Assembly: GCA_964515175.1 (NCBI GenBank) | Contig: CAZEUR010000004.1 | Span: forward strand, 1 to 47,531 | DNA length: 47,531 nt | From: CAIWGV01 sp964515175 | GTDB lineage: Bacteria > Pseudomonadota > Alphaproteobacteria > UBA7879 > UBA5542 | Reading direction: 5' to 3' | Made by a program: the position numbers and the translations under genes | Notes under the pieces: model-generated | Told to the model about the DNA's origin: nothing | Database searches by the model: none | What the model saw: the letters and a program-made list of their open reading frames with translations, nothing else | Shown here: piece after piece, positions 1-9,323 of the stretch | Position numbering within the stretch: the stretch's first letter is position 1 | Layout: each line of letters begins with the position of its first letter

Positions 1-240
1 TAATCAGTCGTCTTCACAACGTGGTGATTCAGCTATCTTTAAGAGAAACAGCAAGATTTAGAAGCTGGGTTGCCACGTCAGCTCTGCGAGCTTCCTCGCA
101 AAGACGGGATTTTTTCCTGAATGGAGTTAATAGGCCCGTTCTAAAATGAAACGTAACTTTAGGTTTGTGTCATTTCTTCAAAAAGATTTTATAGTGGGGT
201 ACTTCAAACTTGAGTGTAGTGGATATCGAGATTTTATCAT
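1..240. other. Non-coding left edge
   Basis: No convincing gene is seen in these 240 bases. They lie downstream of the minus-strand ABC exporter gene that ends at 241. The only structured element is the palindromic repeat at 65-108. A plus-strand open frame that begins here and runs to about 547 is antisense to the exporter ATPase and has no family character. Confidence 0.6.
65..108. repeat. Intergenic palindromic repeat element
   Basis: The minus strand reads as a 'TTTGCGAGGAAGC...GCTGACGTGGCAACCCAG' type element. Its inner inverted repeat is AGCTC-TGC-GAGCT at about 80-92. The layout matches the short palindromic repeats ('cgtcattgcgagg...gtggcaatccag') scattered between genes in many AT-rich proteobacteria, including intracellular alphaproteobacteria. 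I saw no second copy in this window. The family assignment rests on memory of the consensus, not on a search. Confidence 0.55.
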
Positions 241-984
241 CTATTCTGTAGAATTGTACTTCTTTAAAACCTTTTCAATTTTATCAAACTCCACTACCTT
301 TCCCTTAGACATCCAAATGGCTTTATTGCAAAACTTTTTAATAAGATCATTGGAGTGGGATGCAAAGAAGAGAGTGTTACTACCGTGGATGAGATCCTCC
401 ACTCTTTTGGAAGATTTTTCTGCGAAGTGCTTGTCTCCCGCTCCAAATACTTCATCAATTAAAAGGATGTCTGGGGAAAAATTTGTGGCCGCTGCGAACC
501 CAATTCTCATCTTCATTCCTTCAGAATATGTGCGTATAGGTAGTTGAAGATAGTTGCCAAGTTCTGTAAAGAGGGCCAGTTTCTCTAAGCTGTCTTTTGT
601 CTTTTTATAGTTTCCAGTGAAAATGAGAGAGCTTAGAAAGAGGTTCTCATTTCCAGTCATTTCTTCATTTAAGCCAACGGCCGTTCCAAATAAAGTTGAT
701 ATGGATCCATCAATTTTCATGGCGCCAGATGTGGGATAATATATCCCCGCTAAAAGTCTGAGCAGGGTAGATTTTCCGGATCCATTGTGGCCAATAAGCC
801 CAATCCTATCCCCTGGTTCTGTGTTGAAAGATATATTGTCGAGAGCTCTAACAATGGGTACTGAGTTCTTTTGTCGGTCAAAAACACCCCCCAAAGTATC
901 AACGATTACATTTCTTAAGGATAGTTTTTGAGCATTAAAAATTGGGAATTCTAGAGAAACATTTTTTAAAGAGACCGTTGACAT
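241..984 (-). CDS. Polysaccharide export ABC transporter ATPase (Wzt/KpsT type)
   Basis: This is the nucleotide-binding subunit of an ABC-2 exporter that would move a lipid-linked polysaccharide (O-antigen, capsule or teichoic-acid class) across the inner membrane. With the ATG at 984 it has 247 residues. The Walker A GHNGSGKST lies near 65-73. The signature loop is YSEGM near 153 instead of LSGGQ, which is characteristic of polysaccharide exporters. Walker B is DILLIDEVFGAGD and the H-loop is ASHS. An in-frame TTG at 999 would add five residues but overlaps the end of the permease gene, so I prefer the ATG five bases after that stop. The C-terminal carbohydrate-binding extension of some Wzt proteins is absent. 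The substrate cannot be told from this window, because no glycosyltransferase is visible. Confidence 0.88.
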   Translation of the reverse strand: MSTVSLKNVSLEFPIFNAQKLSLRNVIVDTLGGVFDRQKNSVPIVRALDNISFNTEPGDRIGLIGHNGSGKSTLLRLLAGIYYPTSGAMKIDGSISTLFGTAVGLNEEMTGNENLFLSSLIFTGNYKKTKDSLEKLALFTELGNYLQLPIRTYSEGMKMRIGFAAATNFSPDILLIDEVFGAGDKHFAEKSSKRVEDLIHGSNTLFFASHSNDLIKKFCNKAIWMSKGKVVEFDKIEKVLKKYNSTE

Positions 985-989
985 GGAAA

Positions 990-1772
990 TCAAACCCAAA
1001 ATATAATTCTTTTCTCAAACTTTTTGTAAAGAAAAGAGGCTAATAAAAATAAGAAAAAAGATATTCCTGCAGCAATTAGATAAGAAATGGAGTCTGGGAT
1101 TTTATTTAGTAAAGGGTCTCTTACAATGGACAAATAGTGAGTTATTGGATTAAGGTAGGCCAAATATAAACTTCGTCCACTTAGAATGCTAGGATTCCAC
1201 ATGACGGGAGTCAAAAGAAACATAAAGGTCATCAGAGAACTTATCATGTATGAAAGATCCCGAAATCGGGCTCCCAATATGGATAGAATAATTGATACAA
1301 AAAGAGACGTTATAACCAACAGAAGAAACCCTGGAATAAACAAGAAAGTTATGAAACTAACCTTTAATTGAAAAATAACCAAAACCAGTAGAAAAATAAT
1401 TATATTATGGCCTAAAATATAGAGGTTTTTTAAGACTGATGCAAAAATGAAAGTAAATAATGGTAATTTAATAGATCTTAGAGTGACCGAAGCTCTTGCA
1501 AAGATCTCTGCGCTCTCTATGAGGGTAGAGGAGATAAAAGCCCAAAAAATAAATCCAGACGTAAGATAGGGAAATAGCTCGCTGATGTCCATCTTAAACA
1601 CAGCGCCCCAAATAAAACCCATGGCGGCGAGACCAATGCCAGTTCCTAATGTAATCCACCAAGGCCCCAAGGTTGTTCTTCTATATTTAGCGACAGTTTC
1701 CTGATGCGCCATAAAAAACCAAATGGGAGCTTTTTTAGACACTTCAATTAAAGCCCGAATAAAATGGTCCAT
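990..1772 (-). CDS. Polysaccharide export ABC transporter permease (Wzm/KpsM type)
   Basis: This is an ABC-2 type membrane subunit of 260 residues and the partner of the ATPase that follows five bases downstream. The N-terminus carries the family hallmark of an amphipathic region followed by YRRTTLGPWW near residues 30-39, just before the first membrane span. About six hydrophobic segments follow, ending with a basic tail (KKFEKRIIFWV). The pair resembles O-antigen, capsule and teichoic-acid exporters. The start ATG at 1772 lies in the gap before the divergent rlmN, and no strong ribosome-binding site is seen. Confidence 0.87.
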   Translation of the reverse strand: MDHFIRALIEVSKKAPIWFFMAHQETVAKYRRTTLGPWWITLGTGIGLAAMGFIWGAVFKMDISELFPYLTSGFIFWAFISSTLIESAEIFARASVTLRSIKLPLFTFIFASVLKNLYILGHNIIIFLLVLVIFQLKVSFITFLFIPGFLLLVITSLFVSIILSILGARFRDLSYMISSLMTFMFLLTPVMWNPSILSGRSLYLAYLNPITHYLSIVRDPLLNKIPDSISYLIAAGISFFLFLLASFLYKKFEKRIIFWV

Positions 1773-1892
1773 GGAATGATCTTTGCTAAAAGGTTAATCT
1801 CTAGATTCTATGCCACATTAATACCGTTAGATAGCCCTTCTGTCAAAGATCTTTTTTATAAACAGGTTGTTTATTTTCTTCAGACCTCTTAT

Positions 1893-2987
1893 ATGAAGAC
1901 TATGATGATAGCATCAAAGCAAAACTTAATAGGGCTTACTATTCCGGAACTCCAGGAAAGTCTGGCGTCCTTGGACGTGCCTTCTTACCGCCTACAGCAA
2001 CTTTATCATTGGATTTATGTCCAGGGCGCGCGTTGCTTTGAAGATATGGTGAATTTACCGAAAAATCTTCGGCAGGCACTTTCTGAGGGGTTTTCTCTTG
2101 AGCGACCCGTTATTAAGATTCCTCAGGTTTCCCTAGATGGAACGCAAAAATGGCTTTTGAGCCTCGCGGATGGGAATGAGGTAGAAACCGTCCACATCCC
2201 AGAAAAAACGCGGGGGACCTTGTGTGTATCTTCCCAGGTGGGGTGCATCCTCAGCTGCAAATTCTGTCATACGGGTACTCAAACGCTTGTTCGAAACCTA
2301 ACGGCTGCTGAAATCGTGGGTCAGTTTATGGTGGCGCGAGATGTGTTTGGGGAATGGCCGGCACCCGAAGGGAATCGCCATGTATCCAATATTGTGATGA
2401 TGGGAATGGGAGAGCCTCTCTATAATTATGACAATGTAAAAAAAGCACTGACATTGGTTATGGATCCTGAAGGGCTCAACTTGCCCCCTCGTCGCATTAC
2501 TCTTTCTACGTCTGGTGTGGTGCCCCAGATCGTGCAGTGTGGAGAAGATTTAGGGGTAGGGCTCGCCATTTCTCTTCACGCGGTCACCAATGAACTGAGA
2601 AATGAACTGGTGCCTATTAACCGAAAGTATCCCATTGAAGAACTTTTGGCTGCGTGTAAAAACTACCCTGGCACGAATAAGTCTAACCGTATTACATTCG
2701 AGTATGTGATGTTAAAGGGGGTGAATGATTCTCCCGCCGAGGCGCGAGAGCTCGTCCGGCTTTTGAAAAACATTCCCTCCAAAATTAATCTCATTCCCTT
2801 TAATTCCTGGCCAAATGCACCTTTCGAATGTTCTTCCCAAGGATCAATCGATGCATTTAGCGCCATTTTGGAAAAAGCTGGATATGCCTCTCCCGTGCGT
2901 CGTCCCCGGGGTCAAGATATCTTTGCGGCCTGTGGGCAGTTGAAATCCTTAAGTCAAAGACTTCGCAAAAGAGTACCATTCGCATAA
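1893..2987 (+). CDS. rlmN: Dual-specificity 23S rRNA/tRNA adenine-C2 methyltransferase RlmN
   Basis: This radical-SAM enzyme methylates C2 of A2503 in 23S rRNA and A37 of some tRNAs. From the ATG at 1893 it has 364 residues, close to the usual size. The [4Fe-4S] motif CxxxCxxC (CILSCKFC) falls at 118, 122 and 125. The two mechanistic cysteines are Cys111 (in TLCVSSQVGC) and Cys347 (in FAACGQL). The motif MGMGEPL and the C-terminal RRPRGQDI are also typical. The frame stays open upstream to 1764, but that extension of 43 residues overlaps the divergent permease and lacks family similarity. No clear Shine-Dalgarno decides between 1893 and nearby ATGs at 1902 and 1905. Confidence 0.95.
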   Translation: MKTMMIASKQNLIGLTIPELQESLASLDVPSYRLQQLYHWIYVQGARCFEDMVNLPKNLRQALSEGFSLERPVIKIPQVSLDGTQKWLLSLADGNEVETVHIPEKTRGTLCVSSQVGCILSCKFCHTGTQTLVRNLTAAEIVGQFMVARDVFGEWPAPEGNRHVSNIVMMGMGEPLYNYDNVKKALTLVMDPEGLNLPPRRITLSTSGVVPQIVQCGEDLGVGLAISLHAVTNELRNELVPINRKYPIEELLAACKNYPGTNKSNRITFEYVMLKGVNDSPAEARELVRLLKNIPSKINLIPFNSWPNAPFECSSQGSIDAFSAILEKAGYASPVRRPRGQDIFAACGQLKSLSQRLRKRVPFA

Positions 2988-3124
2988 AATCCCTATTACT
3001 TCTCGAAACTATAGGTTCTCAGCTTCCTTAAGTGCTTTTATGTACACGACGTCAGCCTAGAAATTTTCTGAGAGTGGTATAAAATGAGAAGAGGAAGCTA
3101 ACTTAAACTAATTTAGGACAAAAA

Positions 3125-4225
3125 ATGGAATCCAAATGGACCGTGGGGATGATGAGTGGTACCTCTCTTGATGGGGTGGATGTGGCCGCTATCCGGACAG
3201 ATGGGCTTTGTGTTTTTGAAGTGGGGCCTGGGCTTTCGATTCCTTATTCAGAAACATTGAGAGAAGACCTTCGGTCTATTTTAGGATCCACAGAAAGTTC
3301 TCCAAAAATTTGCAGAATTGAAAAAGAAATAACAGAAACTCATGCGGCAGCTTTCTTGGGCTTTTTAAAAACATTTTCTATCTCAAAAGAGTTTGTGGAT
3401 TTAATTGGTTTTCATGGGCATTCAATTCTTCATCAACCTTCTTCTCGATTTCCTGTAGGGCGCACGTGGCAAATTGGGGATGGCGCTCTCTTGGCAAAAC
3501 TCACTGATACAGATGTGGTGGCAAACCTGAGGGCTAATGACGTGGCGGCTGGTGGTGAGGGGGCCCCTTTGGTTCCTCTCTACCATCAAGCGCTTGCTGA
3601 AAGTTTAGAGAAACCTCTTGCTATTGTTAATATTGGGGGCATTTCAAATGTGACTTGGTTGGGGAAAAACAATCAAGTTTTGGCCTTTGATATGGGCCCT
3701 GGAAATGGGCTCATTGATGATTGGGTGTGGAAGCATACCCATCAGTCTTTTGATGCGGGGGGGGCTATTGCTGCTCGAGGGACAATCCACGAAGATCGTG
3801 TGGTAGACTTCTTTAGATCGCCTTATTTTTCAAAAAAACCTCCAAAATCCTTAGATAGACTGGATTATTCGACCCATATTGTGGAGGGGCTTTCCCTGGA
3901 AGATGGGGCAGCAACGTTGACAGAAATAACGGCTGTTGCTATCGCAGAGGGCCAGAAGTTCTTTCCAGAATCCCCCGTGAGATGGCTTCTGACGGGGGGA
4001 GGGTCTCATAACAAGACACTTGTTCGGCGTATCAATCATTACGTGGCGCCGGCATTAGTACAAAAAGTAGAAGATGTTGGGTGGTCAGGAGATTTTCTAG
4101 AAGCCCAAGCCTGGGCCTTTTTGGCAGTTCGATCTCGCAAAGGATTACCTCTTACGGTCCCCACGACCACAGGTGTTTTCAGAGAATTAACAGGAGGCGA
4201 ATTCTTTTCAAGAAATTCTAAATAA
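3125..4225 (+). CDS. anmK: Anhydro-N-acetylmuramic acid kinase
   Basis: AnmK phosphorylates 1,6-anhydro-MurNAc and hydrolyses its anhydro ring, returning cell-wall sugar to metabolism. The 366-residue length is normal. The N-terminal GMMSGTSLDGVD phosphate-binding motif, the substrate region GFHGHSILHQP, the IANL/VVANLRANDVAAGGEGAPL segment and the MGPGNGLIDDW motif are all present. The final GGGSHN motif completes an ASKHA kinase fold. The start ATG is preceded by AGGAC. It stands alone between rlmN and the efflux operon. Its presence implies that the cell makes anhydro-muropeptides, which fits mltG at 29790-30803. Confidence 0.95.
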   Translation: MESKWTVGMMSGTSLDGVDVAAIRTDGLCVFEVGPGLSIPYSETLREDLRSILGSTESSPKICRIEKEITETHAAAFLGFLKTFSISKEFVDLIGFHGHSILHQPSSRFPVGRTWQIGDGALLAKLTDTDVVANLRANDVAAGGEGAPLVPLYHQALAESLEKPLAIVNIGGISNVTWLGKNNQVLAFDMGPGNGLIDDWVWKHTHQSFDAGGAIAARGTIHEDRVVDFFRSPYFSKKPPKSLDRLDYSTHIVEGLSLEDGAATLTEITAVAIAEGQKFFPESPVRWLLTGGGSHNKTLVRRINHYVAPALVQKVEDVGWSGDFLEAQAWAFLAVRSRKGLPLTVPTTTGVFRELTGGEFFSRNSK

Positions 4226-4432
4226 AATAAACAATATTATGTGACAATAGAATTGTGGTAATATCAAGTTTGTAATTTAAATATTTTTTATTATGGCGTT
4301 TATATATGAGCGAAGGTTACAAAGAGTTAAAGAATATTCTTGAAAATCCCGGACGAGCGCCGTATAGTATTTTACTTAAATTCTTCAGGGGTTTTAAGTA
4401 TACTGTATATAGGGGCTAAGGGCGCATCATTA

Positions 4433-5638
4433 ATGATTAAGTGGTTTAAAGATTTTTTCGAGAAGGCAAAAAAAAAGCTCGGAAGCTTTTCCCAGTCTGT
4501 TTTGCAACATCTTTCAAAGAAAAAGATTTCGCGTATAGAGGTTAAGCGTTTTTCTACTCAAACACTTCATTCTCTGGTTTTCTTCCAGTTCATGGTTATC
4601 ATCGCAGGTGTGGGCAGTGCAGGCTGGTACTACTGGAAGGTTGTTAAAACTCAAAATATAGATAAAAAAGTAGATTTTCCAAGGGCGGTTGTAGAAGCAG
4701 GTCCCGTTGAAGTTGGTGTGTTTGAAACGTTTCTAACAACCGTTGGAACTTTGAAGGCCAATGAATCTATCGTTATCCGTCCTGAAATTGAAGGGAAAGT
4801 GAAAAGTGTTCTCTTTAAAAGTGGAGAGAAAGTTTCTAAAGGGGATGTTTTGATCACACTTGAGGATGATATCTATGTGGCGCGTAAAAAAGAAGCGGAG
4901 TCAAAGGTATCTCTTTGGAAGGGGAAGTATGAGCGTGCTAATACACTCTACGAACGTAAAGCCGGCACTCTGAAAGAAAAAGACGAATCCTACCATCAGC
5001 TTAAAATTTCTGAAGCAGAACTTCAATTGGCGCGTTCTCAAAAACGAAAGACGGTTATCAAGGCCCCCTTTGATGGATACATTGGCTTTAAAGATATTAG
5101 TCCAGGAAGCTATGTGAAGCCAGGGGAAGACCTAGTTGTTTTGGATGATTTTGATCCGGTTAAGGTGGAATTCCGTCTGGCGGAAACTCTTTTGGATAAA
5201 ATTTCAGTCGGAAAAGAAGTCCAAGTAGAGGTAGAGGGATTTCCCGATAGCGTCTATCCCGCTGTTATTGAGGCAATTGATTCCAATATTGATCCTTTGG
5301 GACATAATGTTCGTGTAAGGGCTAGCCTTTCTAATAAAGAAGATTTGTTTAAGCCGGGGCTGTTTGTAAGGGTAAAGCTTTTGTTAAGTTCTCACGAGAA
5401 CGTTATTATGATTCCTGAAACTGCTCTTGAGAGCCGCGGAAACCAAGAGTTTGTGTACGTGGTTGATCAAGGTACAGCGAGATATACCCCAGTGAGACCA
5501 GGTGGCAGAAATGGTGAAAAAGTTGAGATCCTGTCTGGACTGAAGCCAGGCCAAATTATTATAGTTGCTGGGCAAATGAAGGTTCAAGATCGTTTCCCTG
5601 TAATGGTGGTGCCTCCTCAGACCTTGAGGAGAGGGTAA
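4433..5638 (+). CDS. RND efflux periplasmic adaptor (membrane fusion protein)
   Basis: This is an HlyD/AcrA-type adaptor that would link an RND pump to an outer-membrane channel. From the ATG at 4433 it has about 401 residues. A cytoplasmic, Lys-rich N-terminus is followed by one membrane anchor near residues 48-65. A split biotinyl-lipoyl domain (GEKVSKGDVLITLEDD and, after the hairpin, KAPFDGYIGFKDISPGSYVKPG), a helical hairpin, a beta-barrel and a membrane-proximal domain follow. The frame also opens at a TTG at 4340, but that adds 31 residues of poor character. The gene stops one base before the pump gene, so the two are translationally linked. The anchored form is unusual next to AcrA lipoproteins but common in MdtA/MexJ-like adaptors. 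Confidence 0.9.
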   Translation: MIKWFKDFFEKAKKKLGSFSQSVLQHLSKKKISRIEVKRFSTQTLHSLVFFQFMVIIAGVGSAGWYYWKVVKTQNIDKKVDFPRAVVEAGPVEVGVFETFLTTVGTLKANESIVIRPEIEGKVKSVLFKSGEKVSKGDVLITLEDDIYVARKKEAESKVSLWKGKYERANTLYERKAGTLKEKDESYHQLKISEAELQLARSQKRKTVIKAPFDGYIGFKDISPGSYVKPGEDLVVLDDFDPVKVEFRLAETLLDKISVGKEVQVEVEGFPDSVYPAVIEAIDSNIDPLGHNVRVRASLSNKEDLFKPGLFVRVKLLLSSHENVIMIPETALESRGNQEFVYVVDQGTARYTPVRPGGRNGEKVEILSGLKPGQIIIVAGQMKVQDRFPVMVVPPQTLRRG

Positions 5639-5639
5639 A

Positions 5640-8600
5640 GTGAGTCTGTCAGAGATTTGTATCCGGCGACCAGTTTTATCCATTGTGATGACGCTGATTC
5701 TGGTTATTGTGGGATCTGTGAGCTACACATATCTCCAGCTCCGTCAGTATCCTCAAGTGGATCGTCCTGTCGTGAGTGTGACCACAACTTATGAAGGCGC
5801 AAGCCCAAATATCATTGAGGCTCGCGTTACAAAACCCCTTGAATCAGTTCTTGCGGGTATTGAAGGTGTAGATTTTCTTACCTCCTCAAGCACAGCAGAA
5901 ACAAGCGCTATAAATCTTAATTTTCAGCCAGGACGTGATATTGATGCGGCCACCAGTGATGTGCGTGATCGGGTGAACCGCGTTCGTATGAGGCTTCCTG
6001 AAGGGGCTCGAGATTCTATCATCAAGAAATCTGAGGCAGAAGCAGCTTCCATTATTGATCTCGCTCTTTATAGTACGAAAGATATTAGTACCGCCGAACT
6101 TTATGATTATGCAAACCACTATCTAGAAAATGAACTGGGATCTATAGGTGGCGTTTCTGCTGTGGAAATTTTGGGATCTTTGGGGCGGGTTGTCCATGTT
6201 TGGCTAGATCCCATTAAGATGGCTGCTTATCGAGTAACGACTCACGACATTTCTTCTGCCCTGAAACAGCAGAATATTCATATTCCTGCTGGACGTTTAG
6301 TGGGAAATGACCGGGAGTTCATGGTGGCAACGGCGGCGAATTTGAAAAGCATAGAAGCTTTTGAAAATGTCATTGTTTCCAGAGAAAAAGATCATTTGGT
6401 TAAGCTAAAAGATGTGGCTAAGGTAGAGTTTTCTGCAGCAGAAGAAAAAAGTTTGGTTCGTTTCAATGGAAAACCAGCTCTTGCTGTCAGCCTCATGAAA
6501 AAATCTGTGAGTAATCCTTTGGCAATTGCAAAAGAGCTTAATGCTCTTCTTCCTGCGATTCGTCATAACCTGCCTGAAGGCATGGCAATTGAGATTGCTT
6601 ATGACAAAACGGTCTATATCAAACAGTCTCTAGATGAAGTTTATAAAACTTTTTTTGAAGCAACAGTCTGTGTATTTTTTGTTATCCTCCTCTTTCTTTG
6701 GTCTTTCAGAGCGGCCTTTATCCCTCTTATTACAATTCCTGTTTGTATTATCGCAACTTTCACGCTGCTGTATATATTCGGGTTTAGTCTGAATACGCTT
6801 ACCCTATTGGCTGTAGTCTTGGCCATTGGGTTAGTTGTAGATGATGCGATTGTTATGATGGAAAACATACACCGATATATTGAGCAGGGGCTTTCTCCTT
6901 TTAAAGCCGCTCTTAAGGGAAGCAGTGAAATCAGTTTCGCCATTATTGCTATGACTCTGACCTTGGCGGCGGTTTATGCGCCCATTGCCTTATCCCAAGG
7001 AACCATTGGAAAGCTTTTTACGGAGTTTGCGCTTACTTTGGCGGGGTCTGTTTTAATTTCAGGATTCGTGGCTTTAACGCTTTCTCCTATGATGTGTGCT
7101 TATATTTTAAAACCAAAAGAAAAGGAACGCCCAAAACTTTCCTCTAAAAATCTTTCTTTTACGCAAAAGATTTCGAATCGTGTCCATGACTTTTCAGAAA
7201 GATTTAATTTTGAAGAGGTCTATCAAAAAGTTGAAAAAAAATATGGAACGCTTTTAAAGTTTTCCATGAAATTTCGAAGTATGACCCTCTCTTTTGCAGC
7301 CATTTTCTCTCTAATAGGGGTCATTGTTGGATTTAAATTTTTGCCCAGTGAGTTGGCGCCTCAAGAAGATCAAGGAATGATCACAACCATGGCTCAGGTC
7401 CCACAAGGTGCCACCATACAATATATTTCTCATTACATGAAGGATATGGAACGTGTTATGGCGGAAGTTCCGGAGGTGACAAAACAGCTCACCATAATTT
7501 CCCTGCCTAATTACATTATGTGTCGTAATCTTCTCACAAAATGGAAGGAACGCAAACGGTCAAGCGTGGATATTATTAAAGAGGTTCGTCCAAATTTAAA
7601 GGAGATAACGGGTATTAGTGCCTATGCGTCTCCAGGCTCTACCCTCATAAGTGGAGGTAAGAGCGATGATTCTGTTCAGTTCGTTTTGCAGACCACAAAG
7701 TCACAAAATGAGTTGGATGTTGCTTCCGAATTGTTGGAATATGCTCTTAGAAAAGCCCACATTATTCCCCTTCTTCATACCGACAAGGGAGAAGATACTC
7801 AAGAGTACGTTGTTCAAGTTGATCGAGATAAGGCTGCCATGTTGGGGGTTGAGGTTGCGACCATAGGCGAGACCTTTGATACGTTCATTAGTGGTCGTCG
7901 GGTCACAGATTTTAAAAGAGATAGCGAACAGTTTGATGTGATTGCATCTGTTGCGCCAAAAGATAAAAGATCTCCCGATGATTTGAGCCAAATGTTTGTG
8001 AGAGGACGCGTTAGGGATAAAGAAACAATGATTCCTCTTATGAATATCGTAAAACTTAAGAAAGAAATCATTCCTCTGCAAATCAATCACTATAATCAGC
8101 TGCGATCTGTTACGCTCTCAGGAGAATTATCGCAGGGGGTCAGTCTTGGAGAGGCAGTTGAAAAATTTGAAACCTTAGCGGCAGAAATCTTGCCAGAGGG
8201 AATTCGCACAGAGTTTGCGGGTGAAACCAAACAATTCCTGCAAGCGCGGTATACAATTTATCTGATTTTTGGATTGGCCTTAATTTTCATTTTTCTCGTT
8301 ATGGCGGCCCAATTTGAAAGCTTTACAGATCCTTTTATTATTATGTTCACAGTGCCTCTTTCTCTATCAGGAGCGATTATCACTCTAAAGCTGGTGGATG
8401 GATCCATTAATATTTATAGCCAGATTGGGCTTATTACATTGATTGGGCTTATCACGAAACATGGGATTTTGATTGTTGAGTTCGCGAACCAAATCAGACG
8501 AGACAAGCCAAGTGTTAGTAAAATTGATGCCGTAACTCAGGCAACACTTTTGCGACTTCGTCCTATTCTGATGACAACAGCTGCCATGGTTCTGGGGTCT

Positions 8601-8759
8601 ATCCCCCTGGTTTTCGCGAGTGGGGCGGGCGCTGAAAGTCGTCGGCAAATTGGATGGGTCATTTTTGGGGGCATGATCATTGGAACCCTCTTTACTTTGT
8701 TTGTGATTCCTGCCATTTATACGTACTTGGTAAGACCGCTTCGTAAAGAATTGGAATAA
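5640..8759 (+). CDS. RND multidrug efflux pump, inner-membrane subunit (AcrB/MexB family)
   Basis: This is a proton-driven trimeric exporter of 1039 residues, typical of the HAE-1 family. It has twelve membrane spans, with two large periplasmic loops after TM1 and TM7. The proton-relay residues are present: Asp401-Asp402 in GLVVDDAIVMMENIH (TM4) and Lys940 in LITKHGILIVEFANQ (TM10). The start is GTG at 5640, one base after the adaptor stop. No outer-membrane TolC-type gene follows, so the channel must be encoded elsewhere. Substrate range cannot be read from the sequence. Confidence 0.93.
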   Translation: MSLSEICIRRPVLSIVMTLILVIVGSVSYTYLQLRQYPQVDRPVVSVTTTYEGASPNIIEARVTKPLESVLAGIEGVDFLTSSSTAETSAINLNFQPGRDIDAATSDVRDRVNRVRMRLPEGARDSIIKKSEAEAASIIDLALYSTKDISTAELYDYANHYLENELGSIGGVSAVEILGSLGRVVHVWLDPIKMAAYRVTTHDISSALKQQNIHIPAGRLVGNDREFMVATAANLKSIEAFENVIVSREKDHLVKLKDVAKVEFSAAEEKSLVRFNGKPALAVSLMKKSVSNPLAIAKELNALLPAIRHNLPEGMAIEIAYDKTVYIKQSLDEVYKTFFEATVCVFFVILLFLWSFRAAFIPLITIPVCIIATFTLLYIFGFSLNTLTLLAVVLAIGLVVDDAIVMMENIHRYIEQGLSPFKAALKGSSEISFAIIAMTLTLAAVYAPIALSQGTIGKLFTEFALTLAGSVLISGFVALTLSPMMCAYILKPKEKERPKLSSKNLSFTQKISNRVHDFSERFNFEEVYQKVEKKYGTLLKFSMKFRSMTLSFAAIFSLIGVIVGFKFLPSELAPQEDQGMITTMAQVPQGATIQYISHYMKDMERVMAEVPEVTKQLTIISLPNYIMCRNLLTKWKERKRSSVDIIKEVRPNLKEITGISAYASPGSTLISGGKSDDSVQFVLQTTKSQNELDVASELLEYALRKAHIIPLLHTDKGEDTQEYVVQVDRDKAAMLGVEVATIGETFDTFISGRRVTDFKRDSEQFDVIASVAPKDKRSPDDLSQMFVRGRVRDKETMIPLMNIVKLKKEIIPLQINHYNQLRSVTLSGELSQGVSLGEAVEKFETLAAEILPEGIRTEFAGETKQFLQARYTIYLIFGLALIFIFLVMAAQFESFTDPFIIMFTVPLSLSGAIITLKLVDGSINIYSQIGLITLIGLITKHGILIVEFANQIRRDKPSVSKIDAVTQATLLRLRPILMTTAAMVLGSIPLVFASGAGAESRRQIGWVIFGGMIIGTLFTLFVIPAIYTYLVRPLRKELE

Positions 8760-9323
8760 ATGATTTCTCGTCCAGCATTCCTTAAATTTGTAGCAGATCG
8801 AGGGGGCCCATTTCAAGGTATGGGTGTATCCACTCTTTACTACATGGATATTTACGATCGATTTCATCCAAAAAAATTCTTTGCCAGCTGGAATTGGGCG
8901 AGCTTTTTTTGGGCACTTTTGGGGGTGGAGGTTGTCTGGATGCTCTATCGCCGTATGTATCTGTATGCAGCCTTCTACATGGTTGGTCTTTTTGCAGTTA
9001 TCTTGGCCTTGGCTTTGGGCGTTGGGACCTTCATGAGGATACCTCTTACAACCCTGAACATGGAGTCCATGATTCCATTTCTGGATGTCTTAAAACATTG
9101 TCGATGGGCCCTTCAAATGGCGACAGCTCTTGTCTTTGGCGTTTGGGGAAATGCTCTTTATTTCTCCAACATCAGGCGTCTTTTTTCAAAGGGAGATAAA
9201 GGGCTTTCTGGTGGAACGAATCTTTTCGGTTCCCTTATTTTTCTGATCCTTTTTATTATGCTTCCTATTTTTCTTTTAAAGTATTCCTCTCTTTATGGAC
9301 AGGTTCATGGCGCTTTCCTCTAA
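8760..9323 (+). CDS. DUF2628-like multispanning membrane protein
   Basis: This 187-residue protein starts immediately after the stop codon of the RND pump. It contains the segment FFASWNWASFFWALLGVEVVWMLYRRMYLYA near residues 40-70. The 'F-x-WNWA-x-FF...WMLYRKMY' pattern is the hallmark of the DUF2628 family of small inner-membrane proteins. About four hydrophobic segments are visible, two of them in the C-terminal half. The biochemical function of the family is unknown. Gap-free placement suggests cotranscription with the pump and with the downstream dehydrogenase, whose start lies inside this gene. Confidence 0.7.
   Translation: MISRPAFLKFVADRGGPFQGMGVSTLYYMDIYDRFHPKKFFASWNWASFFWALLGVEVVWMLYRRMYLYAAFYMVGLFAVILALALGVGTFMRIPLTTLNMESMIPFLDVLKHCRWALQMATALVFGVWGNALYFSNIRRLFSKGDKGLSGGTNLFGSLIFLILFIMLPIFLLKYSSLYGQVHGAFL

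Noticed and set aside
146..547. Plus-strand open frame of 133 codons
   Set aside because: It is antisense to the polysaccharide-export ATPase, which has all ABC motifs, and the antisense product has no family character.
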